Source: Planctomycetota bacterium (GTDB lineage Bacteria; Planctomycetota; Planctomycetia; Pirellulales; Pirellulaceae). Taken from it: DNA of 45,839 nt. Shown here one piece after another: positions 25,814 through 33,183 of this stretch; the first letter of the stretch is position 1; the number at the start of each line of letters is the position of its first letter. Under the pieces are notes generated by a model. The model searched no databases. It saw only the letters and a program-made list of their open reading frames with translations, and was not told the origin of the DNA. The position numbers and the translations under genes were made by a program. Location of the stretch: assembly GCA_027619595.1 (NCBI GenBank), contig JAQCHP010000024.1:1-45839 (forward strand). Direction: 5' to 3'.

Positions 25814-27274
25814 TTAGGCCGAACCTAAGATGCATAATTCGTCAATCATCGAGCATCGCCGCTGCCGAGTGAACGTCAGGGGGGTCGTAACCCCTTCTCC
25901 GGTTGGCGTCGCAATCGAGAAGGACAAATACCCTTCACCTCCTAGTCCTAGCGAGGCGAAACACGGACCGTTTTTTACAAACAGCGTTGTGTCCATGATT
26001 CGACCCATGCGGGTCATATTACGCACATTGGTCGAATGAATAATTGCGGTGTGCCGAAAGCCGTGCTCGTAATGCTTTGCCAGCTCAATCGCCTCATCAA
26101 CATTTCGGCAACGAACGAAGGGGACAAAAGGCATCATTTGTTCGACAGTCACGAAGGGATGTGTGTGCAGTGTTTCACCAAACAACAGCCGGGTGTCTGC
26201 GGGAACAGAGACTCCCGCTGCTTGAGCCAGCACAGCGGCGTCCTTTCCCACAAATTCTTTGGCTGCTACCTGTTTCTTCCGACTACCGTCACTCATATCC
26301 GAAATCGCCTTGGCGGTGAGTCGCTCGATTTGGTCCGACTTCAGCTGCACCGCTCCGGCAGAGCGGAGTTCTGCGAGCAGTGAATCAAAGACGGAATCAA
26401 CGACAAACACTTCCTTTTCAGCGATACATAGTAAGTTGTTGTCATAGGAAGCTCCGTCGATGATACAGCGAGCTGCCCGTGCGAGATCGGCGGTTTCATC
26501 TACGACGACAGGTGGATTTCCTGGACCTGCGACAATCGCTCGTTTACCACACTGCATGGCGGCACGGGCCACAGCTGGACCACCCGTGACGCAGATCAAG
26601 GCAATATCGCGGTGATCGAAAAGTTCTTGGGCCGATTCCAGGGTGGGTTCGGCTATAACGCAGATCAGATTGTCAATTCCGATATCGCTGGCAATGGCCT
26701 CGTTGAATCGCCGCACACCTTCGACGGCCACCCGTTTGCCGCTTGGATGAGGGTTCACAACCACGGTGTTCCCGCCGGCGATCATACTTACGGCGTTTCC
26801 GGTAATGGTAGGGAGAGAATGTGTCACGGGCGTGATCGCCCCGATGACACCAAACGGCGCGTGCTCAATGACTGCCAAACCGTGGTCACCGCTGAACACT
26901 TCACTGCGTAAGAACTCGACGCCCGGGGTCCGTTCGCCCAGCGTTCTTAGTTTGTCGATCTTATGGTCCAATCGTCCAATTTGAGTCTCTAACATTTCCA
27001 TTCGGCCGAGTTCTTCGGCTTGTGAGATTGAAATTCGACGGATGTGGTCAATAATTCGCTTTCGGTCAGAGATCGGCCGTTTTGACAATTCCAGAAACGC
27101 AACCCGCGCAGCGGCTACCGCTGAATCGACGGACTGGAAGATGCCACGGGCGCCAACTCCCGTTACCGACACAGTTTTCGGCGATGAATTACCAGTTCCC
27201 ACAGCCGGAATGCGTCCGACTTCGGCGAGCACTTGACTTACCACATGGCGAATCATGTCTTCAGTTAGATTCAT
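25814..27274 (-). CDS. pduP: CoA-acylating aldehyde dehydrogenase, PduP type
   Basis: A 486-residue aldehyde dehydrogenase of the PduP/EutE family. It would oxidise lactaldehyde (or propionaldehyde) with NAD and CoA to the acyl-CoA inside the compartment. The N-terminal helix MNLTEDMIRHVVSQVLAEVG followed by a linker is an encapsulation peptide. The catalytic domain has GVIGAITPVTHSLPTI, FDHRDIALICVTGGPAV and the nucleophile cysteine in NNLLCIAEKEVFVVD, aligned to NNLPCIAEK of PduP. The start at 27274 lies one base after the stop of the preceding BMC-P gene. The N-terminal extension open in the frame overlaps that gene and is rejected. Confidence 0.95.
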   Translation of the reverse strand: MNLTEDMIRHVVSQVLAEVGRIPAVGTGNSSPKTVSVTGVGARGIFQSVDSAVAAARVAFLELSKRPISDRKRIIDHIRRISISQAEELGRMEMLETQIGRLDHKIDKLRTLGERTPGVEFLRSEVFSGDHGLAVIEHAPFGVIGAITPVTHSLPTITGNAVSMIAGGNTVVVNPHPSGKRVAVEGVRRFNEAIASDIGIDNLICVIAEPTLESAQELFDHRDIALICVTGGPAVARAAMQCGKRAIVAGPGNPPVVVDETADLARAARCIIDGASYDNNLLCIAEKEVFVVDSVFDSLLAELRSAGAVQLKSDQIERLTAKAISDMSDGSRKKQVAAKEFVGKDAAVLAQAAGVSVPADTRLLFGETLHTHPFVTVEQMMPFVPFVRCRNVDEAIELAKHYEHGFRHTAIIHSTNVRNMTRMGRIMDTTLFVKNGPCFASLGLGGEGYLSFSIATPTGEGVTTPLTFTRQRRCSMIDELCILGSA

Positions 27275-27275
27275 T

Positions 27276-27593
27276 TCAGATTTCACTTTCACGAGAAAAT
27301 ACGCAGTTTTGTTCGACGTGCACTTGATCCACAATGCCAATAATTACAGCGTCAACAGGTAATTTGCTGGTTTCGGGTGTCAGGCGTGCGCTGGACCCCT
27401 GAGTGATAAGCACGTATTCGCCTACGCCACAGCCCAAAGCATCAACAGCGACAAACGTTCGTCCGGTGGGCAATAGAAGCTTGCGGGTCTCCGGATCAAG
27501 TCGATACGGCTCCACCAGGAGCAATTTGTGTCCCACCATCGTTTCCACTTTTTGCGTGGCTACAAGCGATCCGGTTACTTTGGCGATGAACAT
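27276..27593 (-). CDS. BMC-P pentamer shell protein (EutN/CcmL family), first copy
   Basis: A 105-residue vertex protein. MFIAKVTGSLVATQKVETMVG, KLLLVEPY and VAVDALGCGVGEYVLITQGSSAR follow the EutN/CcmL pattern closely, ending AVIIGIVDQVHVE. Of the three copies here this is the most canonical. It begins three bases after the acetate kinase stop, with AGGGG about eight bases before its ATG, so it is translationally linked to that gene. Confidence 0.95.
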   Translation of the reverse strand: MFIAKVTGSLVATQKVETMVGHKLLLVEPYRLDPETRKLLLPTGRTFVAVDALGCGVGEYVLITQGSSARLTPETSKLPVDAVIIGIVDQVHVEQNCVFSRESEI

Positions 27594-27596
27594 AAT

Positions 27597-28781
27597 TTAC
27601 CCCTGCAGCAGGGCCTTGGTCTGTCGAGCGACAACGAGTTCCTCGTTCGTCGGAAGAACCCAGAGTTGCGTCCGACTCGTGTCGGCCTGAATTTTTGCTT
27701 CGTTGCGTGCGTCGAGATTACGGCTAGGATCGAGCACAATCCCGAACGATTCGAGTCCCTCACAGATCGCCTGACGAATCACGGGGTCGTTTTCCCCAAT
27801 TCCGCCTGTAAAAGCGATCATGTCGGCTCCGCCGAGCTCCACCAGCATACCTCCCAGGTACCTACGAACTTCACCGACATAAACGTCCAACGCCAATTGA
27901 GCCTGTTTGTTCCCTTGCTCCGTTGCTGAGTGCAACTCACGAATGTCGTTGCTAACACCACTTAGGCCTTGCAATCCACCGTGATTAGCCAGATGTGAAA
28001 GTAACTCAGGCAAGTCCATACCTGTGCGTTCCATCAGCAATGGTAAAGCGAAGGGATCGAGATCACCGACTCGATTATTCTGTGGCAGCCCGCTCTGAGG
28101 ACTCATCCCCATCGAGGCGGCCCTGCTTTCGCCGTGGCGAATCGCACACAGGCTGCTGGAGCCACCCAAATGGCAAGAAATAATTCGCAGGTCATCGCGA
28201 CCGGTAATTTCCGCGAGTCGTCGGGCAATGTAACGATGGCTGGCACCGTGAAATCCCCACTTCACGACGTGATATTTTTCGGCCCATTCCCTTGGAATGG
28301 CATAGTAGCGATTGCGATCCGGAATCGTTCGGTGAAAATCGGTCTCAAACGCAGCGACAAGCGGAATATCGGGAACCTGCTCTGCCAAGAGTCGCATCGC
28401 AGCCACGTAGGGTGGATTGTGCGCCGGCGCCACTTCACGAAATTCTTCCATAGCCTGCAATAGATCGCTCGTGACCCGCTGCACACCCGATATTCGACCT
28501 CCGTGGACCGCCTTGAAGCCGATGGCCGATACGTCACTTGGTTTGCCGAGGCATCCGTTCTGTGGATCGGTCAATTGAGCCAAGCACTGGCGCACGGCCA
28601 CGGCGTGATCGGGAACCGACGCGCGACGCTCATACGACCGATCGCCGATTCGAACACGGCACAGGCTCTCTGCCTTACCAATGGACTCAACACTGCCTCG
28701 TGCCATCTCTTGTTCAACTGACATATCGAACAATCGATATTTAAAGCTCGTCGAACCTAAATTTGCGACCAAGACCTTCAT
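27597..28781 (-). CDS. ackA: Acetate/propionate-type kinase (AckA family)
   Basis: A 394-residue acyl kinase that would turn acetyl-, propionyl- or lactyl-phosphate into the acid with formation of ATP. The N-terminus MKVLVANLGSTSFKYRLFD is the ASKHA phosphate-1 motif, VKWGFHGASHRYIA contains the catalytic region, ISCHLGGSSSL is phosphate-2, and IAFTGGIGENDPVIR is the adenosine motif. Length is normal. The ribosome site is strong, GGGGGAGG eight bases upstream. No encapsulation helix is visible. In this operon it completes the PduP-PduL-kinase chain that makes ATP from lactaldehyde. Confidence 0.95.
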   Translation of the reverse strand: MKVLVANLGSTSFKYRLFDMSVEQEMARGSVESIGKAESLCRVRIGDRSYERRASVPDHAVAVRQCLAQLTDPQNGCLGKPSDVSAIGFKAVHGGRISGVQRVTSDLLQAMEEFREVAPAHNPPYVAAMRLLAEQVPDIPLVAAFETDFHRTIPDRNRYYAIPREWAEKYHVVKWGFHGASHRYIARRLAEITGRDDLRIISCHLGGSSSLCAIRHGESRAASMGMSPQSGLPQNNRVGDLDPFALPLLMERTGMDLPELLSHLANHGGLQGLSGVSNDIRELHSATEQGNKQAQLALDVYVGEVRRYLGGMLVELGGADMIAFTGGIGENDPVIRQAICEGLESFGIVLDPSRNLDARNEAKIQADTSRTQLWVLPTNEELVVARQTKALLQG

Positions 28782-28852
28782 GGTGTGGCCTCCCCCCGCG
28801 TCAACTATGTTACCGCTGTGTTACCGCATCGGCTGAGATACGAACGACCCTC

Positions 28853-29125
28853 TTACGACAAGAAACAATCCAGTAGGCCTTCGGCCGGGCGAGGAATCAC
28901 GTGACTACTTACCAGCTCACCACAATGAGAGGCAGCCGTGGCCCCCGCTTCGACGGCAGCGCGAACGCTTCCCACGTCACCGCTGACAATCGCCGTGACC
29001 AATCCGCCACCAATCGAAACACGTCGCACGATCTTGACGTTGGCTGCCTTCGCCATGGCATCCGTGGCTTCTACGAGTCCGATCAATCCTTTGGTTTCAA
29101 TGAGTCCGATAGCGCTATTATCCAT
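28853..29125 (-). CDS. BMC-H hexamer shell protein, second copy
   Basis: A 90-residue Pfam00936-type shell protein: MDNSAIGLIETKGLIGLVEA opens the domain, DAMAKAANVKIV follows, and the pore loop reads RRVSIGGGLVTAIVSGDV, so the central pore would be lined by GGG. It ends with HVIPRPAEGL. The frame is open for 60 codons upstream, but that part is serine/threonine/asparagine-rich intergenic sequence; CGGAG about 11 bases before the ATG at 29125 supports the short form. Confidence 0.95.
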   Translation of the reverse strand: MDNSAIGLIETKGLIGLVEATDAMAKAANVKIVRRVSIGGGLVTAIVSGDVGSVRAAVEAGATAASHCGELVSSHVIPRPAEGLLDCFLS

Positions 29126-29252
29126 GTTGGATGTACTCCGGTTGAGTTTGTTAGTAGTTGTTGAATTACGAGTAGAACCTGAAATTACCGCGGGTCCAAG
29201 CTCAGTAGATGAGCGATTTACCTGTTTGTTTTGACCAGTTCGGCGTGACGAC

Positions 29253-29552
29253 TTAGTCACTGGACTTTGCGCCCAATTTGGGAAGTACCGCATCCAGTTC
29301 ATCATGTGGGCGTGGAATAACTTGAACGCTCACAACCTCGCCAATGCGCCCGGCTGCACTCGCGCCGGCATCCGTCGCCGCTTTAACAGCCGCCACATCA
29401 CCGGTAACGAACGCGGTAACAAGCCCACTGCCGACTTTGTCCCAGCCCAAGAAACGAACGTTGGCGGCTTTGATCATCGCGTCGCTCGCTTCAATCAACG
29501 CTACAAACCCTTTGGTTTCAATCATGCCTAATGCTTCAAGTGTCTTTGCCAT
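29253..29552 (-). CDS. BMC-H hexamer shell protein, first copy
   Basis: A 99-residue single-domain shell protein that tiles the facets as hexamers. It reads [20 protein letters not shown], then [25 protein letters not shown], where GSG is the pore loop, then [15 protein letters not shown] short 12-residue tail follows the domain. AGAAGG precedes the ATG at 29552 by about eight bases. Its pore loop (GSG) differs from the second copy (GGG), suggesting different metabolite passage. Confidence 0.95.
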   Translation of the reverse strand: MAKTLEALGMIETKGFVALIEASDAMIKAANVRFLGWDKVGSGLVTAFVTGDVAAVKAATDAGASAAGRIGEVVSVQVIPRPHDELDAVLPKLGAKSSD

Positions 29553-29635
29553 AACGGAACCTTCTGAAAAACGATGTGAAGTTGACCACATTGGCCCTGC
29601 TTCAGGGAACGGAATTAGTATCTACCAAGGAAACA

Positions 29636-29649
29636 ACAGATATCTCTGT
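29636..29649. promoter_or_regulatory. Short inverted repeat ACAGA-TATC-TCTGT upstream of the BMC-H genes
   Basis: Five-base arms separated by four bases lie in the 181-base gap between pduL and the first BMC-H gene, the largest gap within the core operon. The place suits an internal operator or promoter region for the shell genes. The repeat is short and could be chance; I see no second copy upstream of the deoR-family gene. Confidence 0.25.
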
Positions 29650-29733
29650 AACGCGTTTAGTGTTGAGGGAACCTTTCGGAAACAAAATTTCAAGCGATTA
29701 TCACCATATTGACGTGGAATTTTCTGCCTTAAA

Positions 29734-30486
29734 TCAAGACTTGCAATGACAGTCTCGGTGCGGAAACACCAACTCAACTCGTGTAGCACGTTCTAAATTG
29801 CATGCATTGCCTTCATCAGTATCGATGTGGGCTTCCAGCTTACTTGTGTCGTCGGGACGCACGATTAGGTCTTCCATGACGAGGGTACAACCAGGCGACT
29901 CCACTCGCAGTCCGATCAGGTCGCCACTTTTCACATTAAATCTCGACGCGTCGCCGCGGTTCATGTGAACGTGCCGTGCAGCGCGAATGACTCCCTCATC
30001 CAACTCCACAACTCCATGTGGCCCCACGATGACGCAACCGGGGGATCCCTGAATATTTCCGCTCAAACGAACTGGAGCATCAATGCCCAGCGAAATGGCG
30101 TCTGTAAGTGCCAGTTCGACTTGCGAATGATTTCGCGTGGGGCCAAGGACTCGCACGTTCGGCAACATACGTCTACGTGGCCCAACGATCATCACCGTTT
30201 CTTCGGCAGCAAAATATCCGTCCTGGTACAGCGGTTTATGCGGCGTCAACGTGGCACCGGGGCCAAACAGAATCTCCACGTGTTCGTCGGTGAGATGGCA
30301 ATGCCGGGCGGAAATACTGACCACCAAATTCGGCTCGGTCGACTGCCGTGCGTCGCTGTGAGTACGATCAGTCGGCAGATTTGTAGACGGCTTGCCCGCC
30401 TGACGTACGGCATCAAACGTCGGATCGCTCGCCAACACCCGACGTACGATCTGCTCCACCGCAGTGCGAGTTAGCGTCAACGACAT
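29734..30486 (-). CDS. pduL: PduL-type phosphotransacylase with N-terminal encapsulation peptide
   Basis: About 250 residues. The N-terminal amphipathic helix ([19 protein letters not shown]) and the linker up to about residue 45 act as an encapsulation peptide. The catalytic domain has [11 protein letters not shown] and RAARHVHMN, the histidine motifs that bind the two zinc ions in PduL, plus [16 protein letters not shown]. It would exchange CoA for phosphate on lactyl- or propionyl-CoA. I start at the second in-frame ATG, 30486, seven bases after AAGG; 30492 is also possible. It follows the regulator by 60 bases. Confidence 0.94.
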   Translation of the reverse strand: MSLTLTRTAVEQIVRRVLASDPTFDAVRQAGKPSTNLPTDRTHSDARQSTEPNLVVSISARHCHLTDEHVEILFGPGATLTPHKPLYQDGYFAAEETVMIVGPRRRMLPNVRVLGPTRNHSQVELALTDAISLGIDAPVRLSGNIQGSPGCVIVGPHGVVELDEGVIRAARHVHMNRGDASRFNVKSGDLIGLRVESPGCTLVMEDLIVRPDDTSKLEAHIDTDEGNACNLERATRVELVFPHRDCHCKS

Positions 30487-30546
30487 AGCCATTCCTTCCC
30501 TTGTACCGAATATCCGTAGGTGTTACCCGCTGTGGGCAGATCAGAA

Positions 30547-31320
30547 TTACCCGTTATCAGTTGAACCTGCCACGAGCACTTCCACGTTGGCTGCCGTGAT
30601 GCGACTGCGCCAATCTTCAGTTACTTCGTGATCTACCACCAATTTGTCAATTTCGCCAAGCCCGCATAACAATGCGAGGCTCTGCCGACCAAACTTGCTA
30701 CCATCGGCCAAAACGATTACTTCGTCGGCCGCCTCCATCATTGCGCGTTCGGTTTCCACCAAAAGCAAATGACTATTAAAATATCCGCGTGCGGAGATAC
30801 CCGCTACGCTCAACACGCTCCGGCGCACGTTCAATCGCTGCAACATTTCATTCGCATAAGGGCCGAGGGAAACCCCCGTCCGCAAATGCACATATCCGCC
30901 AATAAAAACCAGATCGTGGTCTCCTACCTGCGTAAACAGATTCGCCACGGGCAAGGAATTTGTCACGACTTGAATCCCACGTCCCACCAGGCGACGCGCT
31001 AACTCATAGGTCGTGCTCCCGCCATCCAACAGAACTGTGTCTCCGTCTTCAATGAGCGTGGCCGCCAGTTCCGCAATCAGACGCTTCTTTTCGCGGTCTT
31101 CGGTTCGACGCTGCTGGTAATGCACCAGACTCGGCGATGGACCCGTGTAAAACACACCGCCGTGCGTTCGCTTGGCCACGCCACTCTTCTCTAGCGCGTC
31201 CAAATCCCGCCGCACCGTCGATTCGGACACATCGAGCGAAGTGGCCAAATCCGGCAGCGCGGCAAACCCTTGCTGACGAACAAGCTCCAACAACTGGTCC
31301 CGTCGGTCTTCAGCGGCCAT
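30547..31320 (-). CDS. DeoR/GlpR-family transcriptional regulator of the BMC locus
   Basis: A 257-residue regulator. Residues about 5-60 form the DeoR helix-turn-helix, with LPDLATSLDVSESTVRRDLDALEKSG as recognition region and the THGG signature just after it. The remainder is the DeoR sensor domain with DGGSTTYELARRL, VVTNSLPVANLF, FIGG and ADGSKFG. Members sense sugar phosphates, so fuculose- or rhamnulose-1-phosphate or DHAP is a plausible inducer for this operon. It is the first gene of the locus and probably regulates itself too. Confidence 0.93.
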   Translation of the reverse strand: MAAEDRRDQLLELVRQQGFAALPDLATSLDVSESTVRRDLDALEKSGVAKRTHGGVFYTGPSPSLVHYQQRRTEDREKKRLIAELAATLIEDGDTVLLDGGSTTYELARRLVGRGIQVVTNSLPVANLFTQVGDHDLVFIGGYVHLRTGVSLGPYANEMLQRLNVRRSVLSVAGISARGYFNSHLLLVETERAMMEAADEVIVLADGSKFGRQSLALLCGLGEIDKLVVDHEVTEDWRSRITAANVEVLVAGSTDNG

Positions 31321-31361
31321 GGCAGTCTCTCAGAGTGCACGATCCCGCTCAATAGTACCTC

Positions 31362-31390
31362 ATTATCCACCAGATGTTGACCGACTGCAA
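31362..31390 (-). promoter_or_regulatory. Candidate sigma-70-type promoter of the BMC locus
   Basis: On the minus strand TTGCAG (31385-31390) and GATAAT (31362-31367) are separated by exactly 17 bases, matching the -35/-10 consensus at four and five positions. It lies about 42 bases upstream of the regulator's start codon. AT-rich sequence (about 31400-31440) lies just upstream of the -35. I infer that it drives the regulator and perhaps the whole operon. Confidence 0.4.
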
Positions 31391-31612
31391 CGCTTTTCCG
31401 TCAAAAAATTGAAAGTTTTATTCTTTTTGCGATAGATTTCGTTCAGCCGCGAGAAAGACGAGCCGACGGCCGGCTAGTTTCGGCTGCCGAGGCCCGCGGG
31501 GATGAGCCATTCGCAGGAGAGAGACAACTCGCGAAAGGGGAGTTACCGGCAAGGCCACTTCAACTGATAAAGGCGGAACACGCCCGAACCGGCAGCCTAC
31601 CCTGCCACCGGA

Positions 31613-33043
31613 TCAGACGCCACGGTCGAAAAATGCGTAGTAGGGTCCGCCACTGGCCATTCTCTGTAAGTACAGCCCGAGCTCCAGTAGGTGATAGTCG
31701 CCCCAAAGTGCCGATTCACCACAGGGCGTCACCCTGCCCGCTGGAACATAATCCCAACCACGAGGACGGTGGTACACGACGTGCAGGAGAATTCCCTGAT
31801 GGGCCGGATCGGTATTCAGGTACGGTTCAGCCAAGAGTGTTCGAGCGGTTGTCAGCCCGGCCTGCCGGTATCGCTGCCCTCTTTCGGAGTCGCCTCGCCT
31901 CACCAAAGCCTCGCCCAACCGCAAGAGACCTTGGGCAGCAATCGCCGCTGCGGAACTGTCGACCGGCTCATAAGGGTTCAGCGGATCGGCCACTTGATTC
32001 TGGTAGTCGGGCAAGTGAACCAGGCCAGGCGCACCGGTATCCCAGTACGGTATGCCGTCCAATGAAGTATGGGCGATGTAGAAATCACTCGACGCACATG
32101 CCGCTTTCAACATGACATCCGATAAGTTTGAAAACTCGCCAGAGCGAGTGCCTGGCTGCGAAACCTCGCTCGACCCCTCGGCTGCCAGATGCGTGTCGCC
32201 GGACGGGCCGTTGAGCGAATCAAAAAACTCAATTTGCTCCGCATAGCCCAGCATGATCCAGGCAAGTCCCCGCGTCCAAGTGCTGAAGGGGCTGTAGCCT
32301 TGCTGCGAACTCGGGCAACGAAAACGACCGTCATTCGTATTGAATATGCTCTCGTGAGCAACCCGTCCCACGACGTCGTAGATATCTCGCCCTTCACCGT
32401 AGTAAACATTGTACTTAGCTGTGGTCAAGGCATGCTGACAGAGGCGATCAAGCAGTGATATTCGTACGTCGTTTTCGCTCCAAAGCACGTGCCCCAACTG
32501 ATGAGCGAGCGCCAGACTGCGGAGTGAACGAATTGTGTCCGAAAACAACGAATGAGGTCCGTTGAACGAATAGATGTAGCCAGAGTTGTCGTTCGTCGAT
32601 GACCACCTGGCCGCCTGTACCGCTCCACTGACGCGCAAAGCCATTTCACAATAGTCGACCAGTCCCGGCCCCCCTTCCACACGTCCATCCCTGACCAAGC
32701 GTCGCAAATGACCAAACGTGCTAACATTGTTGAATCCATGATCATGCACCCCCGTATGGGAGACATGCTCCGCCATACGATGCATGGTTCCCTGTTGAGC
32801 GATCTCAAGCGTCCGTCGATCGCCAATTGCGTCGAAGACCATGAATCCACAACCAAACTGAAACCCCTGTGTCCACTCAGTCCAGCCCTGCGGAACGTAG
32901 CGCCCATTCACGGTAAATACAGGGGTCTCCCGTCGTTCGCGAAACGAATCATCCACGGCCCAGACGCTCCGAACCGCGGACTCCCACAGCCTCATCAAGG
33001 GGTCCTGTAACTCCTGGTAGGAAATGGATTGATCGGGCTGCAT
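31613..33043 (-). CDS. GH88-like glycoside hydrolase (unsaturated glucuronyl hydrolase type)
   Basis: A 476-residue alpha6/alpha6-barrel protein resembling glycoside hydrolase family 88, whose members hydrate and release unsaturated uronic acids from products of polysaccharide lyases. Marks are GFQFGCGFMVFDAIGD, VHDHGFNNVSTFG near residue 99 with Asp101 as a candidate catalytic residue, LFSDTIRSLRSLALA with a second aspartate, STWTRGLAWIMLGYAEQ, VDSSAAAIAAQGLLRLGE, and CGESALWGDYHLLELGLYL. No signal peptide is visible, so it should act on imported oligosaccharides in the cytoplasm. It lies 292 bases upstream of the BMC regulator on the same strand. Substrate is not predictable. Confidence 0.82.
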   Translation of the reverse strand: MQPDQSISYQELQDPLMRLWESAVRSVWAVDDSFRERRETPVFTVNGRYVPQGWTEWTQGFQFGCGFMVFDAIGDRRTLEIAQQGTMHRMAEHVSHTGVHDHGFNNVSTFGHLRRLVRDGRVEGGPGLVDYCEMALRVSGAVQAARWSSTNDNSGYIYSFNGPHSLFSDTIRSLRSLALAHQLGHVLWSENDVRISLLDRLCQHALTTAKYNVYYGEGRDIYDVVGRVAHESIFNTNDGRFRCPSSQQGYSPFSTWTRGLAWIMLGYAEQIEFFDSLNGPSGDTHLAAEGSSEVSQPGTRSGEFSNLSDVMLKAACASSDFYIAHTSLDGIPYWDTGAPGLVHLPDYQNQVADPLNPYEPVDSSAAAIAAQGLLRLGEALVRRGDSERGQRYRQAGLTTARTLLAEPYLNTDPAHQGILLHVVYHRPRGWDYVPAGRVTPCGESALWGDYHLLELGLYLQRMASGGPYYAFFDRGV

Positions 33044-33183
33044 GCGACGGAAACTTTCTAAGTTGAAATGGGTGGACGGCCGAAGTCGGCGATTATATCA
33101 TTTTCGACTGCGATCGCGACGAGTGAGCCACCGCAGTCCAACAGATTCTCAGGATCAGGGTTCATCGAAGCGGAGGCGGGTCA

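Noticed and set aside
27275-27340. Upstream start of pduP inside the preceding BMC-P gene
   Set aside because: The added 22 residues precede a complete encapsulation helix that starts at 27274, one base after the BMC-P stop.
29126-29305. 60-codon extension of the second BMC-H gene
   Set aside because: It overlaps the end of the first BMC-H gene and reads as low-complexity Ser/Thr/Asn sequence; the shell domain starts exactly at 29125.
21823-31390. Calling the BMC locus a new compartment class
   Set aside because: Gene content matches the PVM type already described from planctomycetes and verrucomicrobia; only its details are flagged.
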